The notes under the pieces were generated by a model. That model worked only from the letters and a program-made list of their open reading frames with translations, was not told the origin of the DNA and made no database searches. Shown here piece after piece: positions 7,518-16,198 of a stretch of DNA of 63,052 bases. Numbering within the stretch: position 1 is the first letter of the stretch; every line of letters starts with the position of its first letter. This DNA comes from an uncultured Leucothrix sp. Lineage in GTDB: Bacteria > Pseudomonadota > Gammaproteobacteria > Thiotrichales > Thiotrichaceae. The position numbers were made by a program, and so were the translations under genes. The stretch covers positions 1 through 63,052 of the forward strand of contig CALAJG010000197.1 of assembly GCA_937923375.1 (NCBI GenBank), read 5' to 3'.

Positions 7518-8858
7518 ATGATAAAGAAACTCTTAATAGCTAACAGAGGCGAGATTGCCTTGCGCATCTTGCGTGCCTGCCGTGAACTAGGCGTCAGAAC
7601 AGTGGCTGTACACTCCACTGCTGACCGTGATCTTAAGCATGTTCGACTTGCAGATGAATCTGTTTGTATCGGTCCACCCTCATCGACAGAAAGTTATTTA
7701 AATATCCCTGCCATTATTAGCGCTGCCGAAGTAACGGACGCGGATGCTATACACCCAGGCTATGGATTTCTATCAGAAAATGCAGATTTTGCTGAGCGCG
7801 TCGAGTCCAGTGGCTTCATTTTTGTCGGGCCACGAGCTGATACAATCCGGCTTATGGGAGATAAAATCTCTGCCAAAGAAGCTATGATAAAAACCAATGT
7901 GCCTTGCGTTCCGGGCTCAGGTGGCGCGATCCCTGAAAATGGCAAAGAAGCCTTAGCAATGGCTAAGGAAATTGGCTATCCGGTTATTATCAAAGCCAGC
8001 GGCGGCGGCGGCGGGCGAGGTATGCGTGTTGTGGAGAAAGGCGCAGATTTGCTTGAATCAATCACATTAACGAAGTCAGAGGCACGCAGCGCTTTCGGTA
8101 ACGATGTTGTTTACATGGAAAAATACCTGCAGACGCCACGTCATATCGAATTTCAGGTACTGGCGGATTCACATGGCAATGCGATTCATCTGTGTGAACG
8201 TGATTGTTCGATGCAGCGCCGTCATCAAAAAGTTGTTGAGGAAGCGCCAGCACCAGGTATTACAGCAGCTCAAAGAAAACGTATGGGCGATATCCTGACT
8301 AAAGCCTGTAAAGATATTGGCTACCGTGGCGCTGGAACCTTTGAATTTCTCTATGAGAATGGCGAATTCTATTTCATCGAGATGAATACCCGACTACAAG
8401 TAGAGCACCCTGTTTCTGAATTAATCACCGGAATTGACTTGGTGAAACAACAACTACTGGTAGCGTCTGGTGAAACGCTCAAGATAAAACAATCCGACAT
8501 CACTCCGAAAGGGCATTCGATTGAATGTCGCATTAACGCGGAAGATCCGGATACTTTTATGCCTTCTCCCGGTAAGGTTGACCGTTTTCATCTTCCAGGT
8601 GGTTTAGGCGTGCGCGTGGATTCACATGTTTATGGTGGCTACACTGTACCACCCTACTACGACTCTATGATAGGCAAGCTCATTGTGCATGCCGAAGACC
8701 GAGCGAGCGCCATTAAACGCATGCAAGGCGCTCTGGAGGAAATGGTTATAGAAGGTATTAAGACCAATATACCTCTGCAGCAACGTATTATTAAAGATGA
8801 AGCATTTATTGCAGGCGGGGCCGACATTCATTATTTAGAAAAGAAACTTGGACTTTAA
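7518..8858 (+). CDS. accC: Biotin carboxylase subunit of acetyl-CoA carboxylase
   Basis: A 446-residue ATP-grasp enzyme that carboxylates the biotin on AccB using bicarbonate and ATP. The N-terminal domain starts KKLLIANRGEIALRI. The central ATP-grasp domain has the flexible glycine-rich loop KASGGGGGRGMR (about residues 159-170), HLCERDCSMQRR and EMNTRLQVEHPV. The C-terminal biotin carboxylase domain begins near ECRINAEDP. Length equals that of typical bacterial AccC. It lies 12 nt after accB and 4 nt before prmA, a tight operon in which the BCCP and carboxylase can be made stoichiometrically. Confidence 0.97.
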   Translation: MIKKLLIANRGEIALRILRACRELGVRTVAVHSTADRDLKHVRLADESVCIGPPSSTESYLNIPAIISAAEVTDADAIHPGYGFLSENADFAERVESSGFIFVGPRADTIRLMGDKISAKEAMIKTNVPCVPGSGGAIPENGKEALAMAKEIGYPVIIKASGGGGGRGMRVVEKGADLLESITLTKSEARSAFGNDVVYMEKYLQTPRHIEFQVLADSHGNAIHLCERDCSMQRRHQKVVEEAPAPGITAAQRKRMGDILTKACKDIGYRGAGTFEFLYENGEFYFIEMNTRLQVEHPVSELITGIDLVKQQLLVASGETLKIKQSDITPKGHSIECRINAEDPDTFMPSPGKVDRFHLPGGLGVRVDSHVYGGYTVPPYYDSMIGKLIVHAEDRASAIKRMQGALEEMVIEGIKTNIPLQQRIIKDEAFIAGGADIHYLEKKLGL

Positions 8859-8862
8859 TGCT

Positions 8863-9747
8863 ATGTGGCTACAACTAATTTGCCAATCAACTAAAGCATA
8901 CGAAGCCGACATTAGTGATGCCGCTGAAAATTGCGGTGCGGCTTCAATCACGTTGAGTGACGCCGCTGATGTACCGGTGCTTGAGCCATTGCCAAATGAA
9001 ACGCCGCTATGGGATGAAATAATCATCACTGTCCTTTTCCGTGAAGAACAAGAAACGGAACTTCAAGCCCTTAAACAGCAGCTTATAGACCACAAAACGC
9101 ATTGGCAAATTAGTCATATTCGTCAGGAAACGCTTCAAGAGCAACAATGGGAACGGGTATGGATGGATGACTTCCACCCGATGCAATTTGGTGACAACCT
9201 TTGGATTTATCCGAGCTGGTCTGAAATCCCGAATGATAATTCTGTAAAAATTCAATTAGACCCTGGCCTGGCATTCGGAACTGGCACTCACCCGACGACA
9301 GCAATGTGTTTGGAGTGGCTGGATAAAAATCCACCACTAGATAAACAGGTGATTGACTATGGTTGTGGAAGTGGCATATTAGCTATCGCTGCGATCAAAT
9401 TAGGCGCTAAACAGGTAGTAGCGACAGACATAGACCCTCAAGCCTTAGTAGCTACTCAAAGCAATCAGATAAACAATGGCATATCGGAAAATCAAATAAC
9501 ACGTTTTCTTCCTGACAACATGCCAGAGATAAAAGCAGACTTAATGCTGGCTAACATTCTCTGTGGGCCTCTCGTTTCTCTCGCTGCCAATCTATGTGGA
9601 AGCACTAAAAAAGGTGGACAAATAGTGTTGTCTGGAATTTTAAAGGAGCAACAAAGCGTACTCGCAGAAGCTTATGGACATTACTGTCATAATGTTCAAT
9701 TTGCCACATCCGGTGATTGGGTTAGAATGACAGGTATCGTAAGTTAA
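8863..9747 (+). CDS. prmA: Ribosomal protein L11 methyltransferase
   Basis: A 294-residue SAM-dependent enzyme that trimethylates ribosomal protein L11. The N-terminal substrate domain begins MWLQL and contains PLPNETPLWD. The Rossmann domain has DPGLAFGTGTHPTT (about residues 138-151) and the SAM loop DYGCGSGILAIAA (about 165-177), followed by LANILCGPL, the PrmA form of motif IV. The ATG at 8863 is chosen because upstream in-frame codons overlap accC and PrmA proteins begin M(P)WLQ. The accC-prmA order is standard for gammaproteobacteria. Confidence 0.95.
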   Translation: MWLQLICQSTKAYEADISDAAENCGAASITLSDAADVPVLEPLPNETPLWDEIIITVLFREEQETELQALKQQLIDHKTHWQISHIRQETLQEQQWERVWMDDFHPMQFGDNLWIYPSWSEIPNDNSVKIQLDPGLAFGTGTHPTTAMCLEWLDKNPPLDKQVIDYGCGSGILAIAAIKLGAKQVVATDIDPQALVATQSNQINNGISENQITRFLPDNMPEIKADLMLANILCGPLVSLAANLCGSTKKGGQIVLSGILKEQQSVLAEAYGHYCHNVQFATSGDWVRMTGIVS

Positions 9748-9767
9748 CTCTCGTATAGTAGAAAACT

Positions 9768-10454
9768 ATGTATACTCGCTGTAGTCACTGTAGCGCCGTA
9801 TTTCGCGTCACCATGAAAGAGCTCACCGCTGCACAGGGTAAACTACGCTGTGGCGAATGTGCGGGCGTGTTTAATGCGATGGATAGTCTGTCGACAAAGC
9901 TTCCAAACCACGCTGATCCTGCAGAAAAGGTTTCCTTCGAATCACTTAATAAAAAACAGCCAAGCAGCTTTACGGTTGGGGGAAATCGGCCCAAAAAAGA
10001 GACATTCAAGCAAACTGAAAAAAACACAGCGACAAAAAATCCTAGGAGTTTTAGCAAACTATGGCCCCTGTTAATTGCTTTAGCCCTATCTGCGGCTCTA
10101 GCTGCACAGATTTGGTTTAGTCGAGACCTATGGTTCAGTGAGTTGAGGCAGCCAGAGAAGGTGAAAATGCTCTCTAAAAAAGTTTTCTCGCATCCCAGCC
10201 AACCTGACGCCTTGATAATTACAGCCTCAATTAAGAGTTTTGCAACTGAGCCCCAACCCTTTCCGTACCTTGAAGCGAGGCTGCTTGATATTAATAATAG
10301 AATTATTGCTTTAAGAAGGTTCAGACCGCATGAATACCTTGAAAAATATCAGCCTAATGCCATGCTAGAGGCCGACAAAGAAATCTCGCTACGCCTCAAG
10401 ATCAAAGATCCGCCAGGAAATCGTGCAAAGCACTTTGAATTTTCTTTTCTATGA
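9768..10454 (+). CDS. Zinc-ribbon membrane protein, DUF3426 family
   Basis: A 228-residue protein. The N-terminus is an MJ0042-type zinc ribbon with two CxxC pairs (Cys5/Cys8 and Cys28/Cys31: TRCSHC and LRCGEC). A hydrophilic Lys/Ser-rich linker follows, then one transmembrane segment at about residues 101-120. The C-terminal 100 residues form the DUF3426 domain, expected in the periplasm. This gene regularly follows prmA in gammaproteobacteria, and here begins 20 nt after it. Its role is not established. The gene usually next in line, dusB, is not found. Confidence 0.85.
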   Translation: MYTRCSHCSAVFRVTMKELTAAQGKLRCGECAGVFNAMDSLSTKLPNHADPAEKVSFESLNKKQPSSFTVGGNRPKKETFKQTEKNTATKNPRSFSKLWPLLIALALSAALAAQIWFSRDLWFSELRQPEKVKMLSKKVFSHPSQPDALIITASIKSFATEPQPFPYLEARLLDINNRIIALRRFRPHEYLEKYQPNAMLEADKEISLRLKIKDPPGNRAKHFEFSFL

Positions 10455-10563
10455 CAAAACAGGCACTCTTTATTTTTTTGGGTACCCGTTAGTCGCTATG
10501 TCAATCCCCATAGCTAGGCAAATACTTGAACTTATCGCTTGATCATCTGTCTAAGCTTCAGCG

Positions 10564-10781
10564 ATGAATAATAAACTAACAAAATTGACAAGGAACCAAA
10601 GCTAAAAAACATACTAAATGGCTTATATCAACATCGAAGAGAACGTAATGACATATACCTCACCGCTTCAGAGTATGAGACAATTGAAAAATACCGATGG
10701 TTACAAGTTGAAACTAGAGTTAGTGGACATACACCAGCCCGTCGCTATTATAAAGCCGACTGTCTAAATCGCTTTGCCTAG
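10564..10781 (+). pseudogene. Possible frameshifted small protein gene
   Basis: A frame open from 10575 to a TAG at 10779-10781 encodes 68 residues with a protein-like second half (RRERNDIYLTASEYE.., then ..ARRYYKADCLNRFA) but has no ATG, GTG or TTG start. An ATG at 10564 in another frame gives MNNKLTKLTRNQS before a stop; a single frame change would join this to the longer frame. This suggests a small gene broken by an indel, or a frameshifted remnant. I do not recognise the family. An overlapping ATG frame at 10618-10767 is also open, so chance cannot be excluded. Confidence 0.3.
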
Positions 10782-10837
10782 AAAGTGAACATTAGTTATT
10801 AATTGAACATGCTGGTGCAAGCAGATTTTTAGCATAG

Positions 10838-10843
10838 TATAAT
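10838..10843 (+). promoter_or_regulatory. Likely -10 element of the fis promoter
   Basis: A consensus TATAAT lies about 145 nt before the fis ATG in an otherwise unassigned region. There is no good -35 hexamer at 16-18 nt, so the promoter may depend on an activator. fis would otherwise rely on read-through from accBC-prmA. Confidence 0.35.
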
Positions 10844-10987
10844 ATGTTCCAAAACCCCCAGTGAACGGCTTCTACGACTATGCGACAGAAGAGAATTTCC
10901 AAGTAGGAGCTACACTATAAGAACTACACCGCTTTTCATTTTTGAATGCGGACAAACCCATACAATAATACATAGGTCACGTGAACA

Positions 10988-11236
10988 ATGACAAATACAC
11001 CACTAAATGCAGACTCTCTATCTGAAGCGACTGATCAAGCCGTTTCCGATTACCTGGCTCTTTTAGGAGATCACGACGCAACCAATTTATACCGTCAGGT
11101 TGTTGATGAAGTAGAGCGTCCTTTACTCGAAGTAATCATGAAGCATACCCGAGGCAACCAATCTAAGGCTGCTATGTGTCTAGGTATGAACAGAGCGACA
11201 CTAAGATCAAAACTTAAGCGCCACGGACTACTGTAG
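10988..11236 (+). CDS. fis: DNA-binding nucleoid protein Fis
   Basis: An 82-residue protein, shorter at the N-terminus than the 98 residues of E. coli Fis. The C-terminal half is the Fis core: LYRQVVDEVERPLLEV forms the dimerisation helix, and GNQSKAAMCLGMNRATLRSKLKRHG is read as a helix-turn-helix. Fis bends DNA and controls rRNA promoters, recombination and growth-phase genes. AGGT lies a short way upstream of the ATG. A hairpin terminator follows at 11260. It lies downstream of accBC-prmA-DUF3426, but dusB, its usual partner, is absent. Confidence 0.93.
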   Translation: MTNTPLNADSLSEATDQAVSDYLALLGDHDATNLYRQVVDEVERPLLEVIMKHTRGNQSKAAMCLGMNRATLRSKLKRHGLL

Positions 11237-11259
11237 CATCCGTAGAAATATCCAGTAAG

Positions 11260-11292
11260 ATGCAGCACTAAACCAATTTAGGCTGCATTTTA
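11260..11292 (+). terminator. Terminator after fis, overlapping the ispF stop
   Basis: ATGCAGC (11260-11266) pairs with GCTGCAT (11282-11288), continued after one bulged A by CTAAA/TTTAG around a CCAA loop, and TTTT follows. It lies 24 nt after the fis stop and its 3' end includes the convergent ispF stop codon. Confidence 0.8.
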
Positions 11293-11769
11293 CAATTTTA
11301 CAATTAAAACTGTTGCGCTCGCAGCTATCCCTTCCTTTTTCCCTATAAAACCCATTTTTTCTGTTGTAGTAGCCTTAACCCCTACTCTATCCATATCAAC
11401 ACTCAAATCCTCAGCAATGCAACGTCGCATAGAGTTTATGTAAGATGCTAGTTTTGGCGATTCAGCCATGACCACCGTATCAAGATTATGTAGATTAAAC
11501 CCTTCATTTTTAATCAGACTGTAGACGTTTCTAAGCAATATTCGGCTATCAATATCTTTAAACTCTTCGGTATCATCAGGAAAGTGCTTGCCTATATCAC
11601 CTAGAGCAAGCGCCCCGAGCAATGCATCACAGATAGCATGTATTAAAACATCACCATCAGAATGAGCCTTAAAGGCTTTGGTATACGGAATCCTTACGCC
11701 ACCCAACGTGATGTAGTTTCCATCTGTAAAAGCATGTACATCAAACCCATTGCCAATTCTAAAGTCCAT
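11290..11769 (-). CDS. ispF: 2-C-methyl-D-erythritol 2,4-cyclodiphosphate synthase
   Basis: A 159-residue enzyme that forms the cyclic diphosphate in the MEP isoprenoid pathway. FDVHAF near the N-terminus supplies the zinc-binding Asp and His, HSDGDVLIHAICDALLGA carries the next metal and substrate residues, and GDIGKHFPD is the conserved loop. The ATG at 11769 gives MDFRIGNGFDVHAF, matching the family; an upstream in-frame codon at 11790 would extend it far into ispD. Even so it overlaps ispD by 11 nt, so translation is probably coupled. It is the last gene of the pyrG-eno-ftsB-ispD-ispF run. Confidence 0.95.
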   Translation of the reverse strand: MDFRIGNGFDVHAFTDGNYITLGGVRIPYTKAFKAHSDGDVLIHAICDALLGALALGDIGKHFPDDTEEFKDIDSRILLRNVYSLIKNEGFNLHNLDTVVMAESPKLASYINSMRRCIAEDLSVDMDRVGVKATTTEKMGFIGKKEGIAASATVLIVKL

Positions 11770-12517
11770 TGGTTTCCTCAGAGTCATCAAGTAAATATTC
11801 GATGAGTTTCAGATCAGTAGGAGTTGTCAGCTTGATATTATCCGATGATCCCTCAATCAGCTGAACACTTTGATTACTAAATTCCATCGCTGACGCCTCA
11901 TCTGTGATCAAAACCTTGGCACGTTTCGCTTTGTGTAAAGCGTCAAATAAAGCGCCTAGCTGAAATAGCTGGGGCGTTTGAGCATGCCATACACCCTCAC
12001 GCGAAAGGGTTTTGGTAATCGTCTGTTTGTTAGGATTGGCCTGCTTTAGGGTATCTTTGACAGGCACACCTAACATCGCGCCTCCAGTGCCTGAGTTAAA
12101 GCGTGCATCAAGCAGCTTTAAAATATCTTTTTCCCTTACACAAGGACGGACTGCATCATGAACCATCAGCCATTGCTCTGGCTTAAGGCCCTTTTCGTTC
12201 AAGAGATAGGACAAGCCCTTCAAGACTGTCCCAGATCGTTCGTCTCCTCCAAAGGTTGATGCCAAGGTTAGTAACTCTGATTGATACTTATTCTGAATAG
12301 AGTTTTTTAGGTCAGCCCAATAGTTATCCAACTCGCTGACGACCACCAATATCCCAGAAATAGCAGGAAGCGAAACGAAACGGTTGATAGTGTGCTCAAG
12401 TATAGTCTTTCCGTGCACTTGTAGATATTGCTTGGGAATATCTGAATGCATCCTTGAACCAACACCTGAAGCAGGAATAACGACCCAAACACCCTTGTCT
12501 TGGGTACTTTTTTTCAT
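11759..12517 (-). CDS. ispD: 2-C-methyl-D-erythritol 4-phosphate cytidylyltransferase
   Basis: A 252-residue MEP-pathway enzyme that transfers CMP to methylerythritol phosphate. The nucleotide-binding N-terminus reads IPASGVGSRMHSDIPKQYL (about residues 14-32), the variant GxGxRM/PKQ motif of IspD. VHDAVRPCV follows (about 137), and ITDEASAMEF lies near the C-terminus. It begins 4 nt after ftsB and overlaps ispF, the usual gammaproteobacterial order ftsB-ispD-ispF. Confidence 0.95.
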   Translation of the reverse strand: MKKSTQDKGVWVVIPASGVGSRMHSDIPKQYLQVHGKTILEHTINRFVSLPAISGILVVVSELDNYWADLKNSIQNKYQSELLTLASTFGGDERSGTVLKGLSYLLNEKGLKPEQWLMVHDAVRPCVREKDILKLLDARFNSGTGGAMLGVPVKDTLKQANPNKQTITKTLSREGVWHAQTPQLFQLGALFDALHKAKRAKVLITDEASAMEFSNQSVQLIEGSSDNIKLTTPTDLKLIEYLLDDSEETNGL

Positions 12518-12521
12518 TAGA

Positions 12522-12878
12522 TTATTGTTGCAAAATTTGTTTTGATTTTTCTTCTACGATTTCTTCAGCAGCTTTTACTTTAGGCAGTTGCTGCCCTTCA
12601 TCCCGAGTATCCAGAATTACCTCATAGAATGTCTCTTTACTGCGAATCATACCTAATTCACTTCTGGCTCTTTCTTCGACCGCAGCATTTCCGGATTGCG
12701 CATCTTCAAGCTCAGCTCTTATCTGGCGATTAAGATCAGTCTGTTTCTGATTGGATTGCTTTATCTCAGCAATCTCACTTTCGAGCTGCCATTTTGCCGG
12801 ATAGCTGCCATGGCCCACCCATAAACTTGCAATTAAGATTACAAGCAGGAGTACCATCACAGCTATCAAGTATTTCAT
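12522..12878 (-). CDS. ftsB: Cell division protein FtsB
   Basis: A 118-residue bitopic membrane protein with a transmembrane helix at about residues 4-22 and then a charged coiled coil rich in Glu, Gln and Lys (about 30-75), as in FtsB of the FtsQLB divisome complex. The RARSELGMIRSKETFYEVI block after the coil is the conserved FtsB C-terminal signature (ELGMV..GE..Y in E. coli). The C-terminal tail is slightly longer than in E. coli (103 residues) and is Lys/Glu-rich. The gene sits between eno and ispD as expected. Confidence 0.9.
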   Translation of the reverse strand: MKYLIAVMVLLLVILIASLWVGHGSYPAKWQLESEIAEIKQSNQKQTDLNRQIRAELEDAQSGNAAVEERARSELGMIRSKETFYEVILDTRDEGQQLPKVKAAEEIVEEKSKQILQQ

Positions 12879-12910
12879 GAACTTACATCCTTATAACAAT
12901 CCAGAAAACA

Positions 12911-14191
12911 TTAGCCCAGATGACGGAATGCCGAAGCTCCGGCATAACTGGCATTGCTTCCTAGCGCCTGTTCGATTCTTAGTAATTGATTATACTTTGC
13001 AATGCGATCAGAACGCGACAGCGACCCTGTCTTAATTTGTCCCGCATTTGTCGCAACGGCTAAGTCTGCAATTGTAACATCTTCTGTTTCACCAGAGCGA
13101 TGGGAAATAACAGCAGTGTAACCACTATCATGCGCCATTTGAATAGCCTCAAGTGTTTCAGTCAAGGTACCAATTTGGTTGAGTTTGATTAAGATTGAAT
13201 TAGCAATGTCTTTCTCAATACCTTCTTTAAAGATGGTAGGGTTGGTGACAAATAGATCGTCTCCCACCAATTGGACCTTATCACCCAAGCGCTCTGTTAA
13301 AAGCTTCCAACCATCCCAATCTCCTTCATCCATGCCATCTTCGATGCTGATGATAGGATATTTCTCAACCCAATCTGCTAAGAAATCAACCATTTCAGCG
13401 GCATCAAACGTGCGTCCCTCTGAACTAAAGACATACTTTCCATCCTTGTAATACTCAGAACTTGCGCAATCCAAACCGAGAAAAACATCTTCGCCCGGGG
13501 TAAAACCTGCTCGCTCAATCGCTTCAAGAATAACTTCGATAGCTGCTTCATTTGATGATAGGTCAGGTGCAAAGCCACCTTCATCGCCGACTGCAGTACT
13601 CATACCCTGTTCTGACAGTACTTTCTTCAAAGTGTGAAATATTTCTGCGCCACATCTGATCGCTTCAGCTAAGCTATCAGCCCCAACGGGTAAAATCATG
13701 AACTCCTGCATATCCACACTATTATCAGCATGAGAGCCACCGTTGATGATATTCATCATTGGCACAGGCATTTTGTATTGGGAATGACCACCAAGATATT
13801 GGTAAAGGCCCACACCAGCGTCATTAGCAGCAGCATGAGCTGTGGCCATCGAAGCTGCCAACAAAGCATTGGCACCTAAACGTTGTTTATTATCAGTACC
13901 ATCAAGCTCAATCAGTTTTTTGTCGAGCGCTGCCTGGTCAGTTGCGTCCATACCTATGATCGCATCTGCAATTTCACCATTGACGTTAGCCACAGCGGTC
14001 TGTACCCCTTTACCAAGATATCTGGTTCCACCATCACGAAGCTCGATCGCTTCGCGGACACCTGTTGAAGCACCTGACGGAACTGCCGCCCTTCCAACCG
14101 TACCGTTTTCCAGTGTTATATCCGCTTCTACCGTCGGATTTCCACGTGAATCAATAATTTCACGGGCAATAATGCTTGCTATCTTAGTCAT
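12911..14191 (-). CDS. eno: Enolase
   Basis: A 426-residue enzyme that converts 2-phosphoglycerate to phosphoenolpyruvate. It starts MTKIASIIAREIIDSRGNPTVEA. Key elements are GDEGGFAPDL (about 205), the Mg ligands in SIEDGMDEGDW and LVGDDLFVTN, the catalytic Lys in LIKLNQIGTLTET, and SHRSGETEDVTIADLAV, the enolase signature region. The ATG at 14191 is preferred over an in-frame codon at 14203 because all enolases begin just before this helix. pyrG lies upstream with 84 nt between; kdsA, often found between pyrG and eno, is not here. Confidence 0.97.
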   Translation of the reverse strand: MTKIASIIAREIIDSRGNPTVEADITLENGTVGRAAVPSGASTGVREAIELRDGGTRYLGKGVQTAVANVNGEIADAIIGMDATDQAALDKKLIELDGTDNKQRLGANALLAASMATAHAAANDAGVGLYQYLGGHSQYKMPVPMMNIINGGSHADNSVDMQEFMILPVGADSLAEAIRCGAEIFHTLKKVLSEQGMSTAVGDEGGFAPDLSSNEAAIEVILEAIERAGFTPGEDVFLGLDCASSEYYKDGKYVFSSEGRTFDAAEMVDFLADWVEKYPIISIEDGMDEGDWDGWKLLTERLGDKVQLVGDDLFVTNPTIFKEGIEKDIANSILIKLNQIGTLTETLEAIQMAHDSGYTAVISHRSGETEDVTIADLAVATNAGQIKTGSLSRSDRIAKYNQLLRIEQALGSNASYAGASAFRHLG

Positions 14192-14275
14192 CAAAATTTC
14201 CAAGTTTAAATAATAAGTTGTTTTAGTGTGAAGTTAGTTACTCACTATTATGATTCGACAATAACAGGGGCGGTT

Positions 14276-15910
14276 TTAGCTATTTTTAGCAGCATTAAAC
14301 GTCAATGCCGCAGCAATGTACCCGGTAAACAGTGGATGCCCTTGGCGAGGTCTTGAAGTGAACTCAGGATGGAACTGACACCCCATAAACCATGGGTGGT
14401 CCTCTAATTCAATCATTTCGACTAAGGTACCATCTTCAGAAAGGCCAGACAAAACCAAACCTTTATCTTCAAGTAGCTCCCGATATTTGTTATTAAATTC
14501 ATAGCGATGTCGATGGCGTTCAATTACTGAATCAGCGCTATAAGTCCTAGAAGCAAGCGACCCCTTTTTAAGCTGACAGCGCTGCCCACCTAAACGCATT
14601 GTGCCGCCTAAATCAGAATCACTGCTGCGTGTTTCGATTTCACCCGACTCATCTTTCCACTCAGTGATTAAACCGATAACGGGCTCGGTCGTTCCAGATA
14701 CAAACTCAGTGCTATGTGCGTCACTTAACCCAGCACAATGACGGGAAAATTCTATTACAGCAACCTGCATTCCCAAACAAATCCCGAGGTAAGGAATTTT
14801 ATTTTCACGTGCGTATTTTACGGCACTAATTTTTCCTTCAACTCCACGTATGCCAAAACCACCTGGTACCAGAATTGCATCCACATTGCTTAGTTGAGCT
14901 AAACCATCGGATTCAAGTTTTTCTGAATCAATATAAACAATCCGCACCCGAGCATTATTCTGAATACCAGCATGAGTTAGCGCTTCATTTAGCGATTTAT
15001 AAGACTCAGTAAGATCAACATATTTACCGACCATGGCAATAGTCACTTCCGCTTCCGGAAACTCCATCGCATTAATAACCGTGCGCCAATCCGTCAAGTC
15101 TGCTTCTGGCAAGTCCGCCAATCCGAGCTTTCTGGCCACAATCTGATCCAACTTCTGTGCATGGTACCAAAGCGGAATTTTATAGATATTATCAAGATCC
15201 ATAGCGGAAATAACCGCTTCCTCAGGAACGTTGGTAAATAATGCAATCTTGCGACGCTCATGATCCGGTATTTTTCGCTCGCTTCTGCATAGCAAGACAT
15301 CAGGTTGAATACCGATAGAACGAAGCTCTTTTACTGAGTGTTGAGTAGGCTTGGTCTTAAGCTCTCCTGCAGCAGCAAGATAAGGGACTAAAGTCAAATG
15401 CATAAATAGCGCTTTATCACCCTCCTCTACGCCTATTTGTCGGATTGCCTCAAGAAACGGCAAAGATTCAATATCCCCAACTGTTCCACCGATTTCAACG
15501 ATGGCGATATCAACACCCACAGCCGCTGCACGCACTGATCGTTTTATTTCATCAGTAATATGGGGAATTACCTGAACTGTAGCGCCTAAATACTCGCCCT
15601 GACGCTCTTTGCGAATCACTTCACTGTAAATACGACCCGTGGTGAAATTGTTCAGCTTCGATGTTTTTACACCAACAAAGCGCTCATAATGGCCTAGATC
15701 AAGATCTGTTTCGGCGCCATCTTCGGTAACAAAAACTTCACCATGCTGAAATGGGCTCATTGTCCCCGGATCAACGTTAATATATGGATCAAGTTTCATC
15801 ATTGTAACACTTAGGCCACGCGCCTCTAATATAGATCCAAGAGAAGCCCCTGCAATTCCTTTACCCAGAGAAGATACAACACCACCGGTAACGAAAATAA
15901 AACGCGCCAT
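14276..15910 (-). CDS. pyrG: CTP synthase
   Basis: A 544-residue enzyme that aminates UTP to CTP with glutamine and ATP. The synthetase domain begins with FVTGGVVSSLGKGI (the P-loop, about residues 5-18) and contains LDPYINVDPGTMSPFQHGEVFVT. The C-terminal class I glutamine amidotransferase domain has the nucleophile Cys in PYLGICLGMQ and the His/Glu pair in CQFHPEFTSRP. Length matches E. coli PyrG (545). It is probably the first gene of the minus-strand operon, with the 288 nt up to divergent kdsD holding both promoters. Confidence 0.97.
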   Translation of the reverse strand: MARFIFVTGGVVSSLGKGIAGASLGSILEARGLSVTMMKLDPYINVDPGTMSPFQHGEVFVTEDGAETDLDLGHYERFVGVKTSKLNNFTTGRIYSEVIRKERQGEYLGATVQVIPHITDEIKRSVRAAAVGVDIAIVEIGGTVGDIESLPFLEAIRQIGVEEGDKALFMHLTLVPYLAAAGELKTKPTQHSVKELRSIGIQPDVLLCRSERKIPDHERRKIALFTNVPEEAVISAMDLDNIYKIPLWYHAQKLDQIVARKLGLADLPEADLTDWRTVINAMEFPEAEVTIAMVGKYVDLTESYKSLNEALTHAGIQNNARVRIVYIDSEKLESDGLAQLSNVDAILVPGGFGIRGVEGKISAVKYARENKIPYLGICLGMQVAVIEFSRHCAGLSDAHSTEFVSGTTEPVIGLITEWKDESGEIETRSSDSDLGGTMRLGGQRCQLKKGSLASRTYSADSVIERHRHRYEFNNKYRELLEDKGLVLSGLSEDGTLVEMIELEDHPWFMGCQFHPEFTSRPRQGHPLFTGYIAAALTFNAAKNS

Positions 15911-16198
15911 GAAATCACCCTAATGATTCAAAGTTATGAATGGATTTTGACTTACAGTCTGTAGAGTTTAGATTGCCTTAGAATGCGGTTGGTTAGCACG
16001 AAAAAACAATCTGCGAATGCTACCATAATCCCAATCAATTGACACAGCAGATGCTGAGAATGCAATCTAATATTGAGGAGTCTTTTTCAGAAAAATACTG
16101 TTTTTTAAGCTTGCCCTCAATAGATTTTCTTTGTTGAGCAATGAATCTGCATTATTATCAACGGAGAAATACACTAAAGAAATTTAAGGCTAAAGCCA

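Larger units (their letters stand above)
10455..10987. other. 533-nt gap between the DUF3426 gene and fis, without dusB
   Basis: In most gammaproteobacteria dusB (tRNA-dihydrouridine synthase) lies here, directly upstream of fis. I find no dusB motif in any frame. The segment holds a possible frameshifted small gene (10564-10781), an overlapping 49-codon ATG frame (10618-10767) with no supporting ribosome site, and a TATAAT at 10838-10843 that probably serves fis. The rest shows nothing I can assign. Confidence 0.6.

Noticed and set aside
10618..10767. A 49-codon ATG frame in the dusB gap
   Set aside because: It has no ribosome site and overlaps another frame with a more protein-like composition; not enough to list as a gene.
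13842..14213. 123-codon plus-strand frame opposite eno
   Set aside because: It is the complement of the well-conserved enolase N-terminus, with no ribosome site or recognisable domain.
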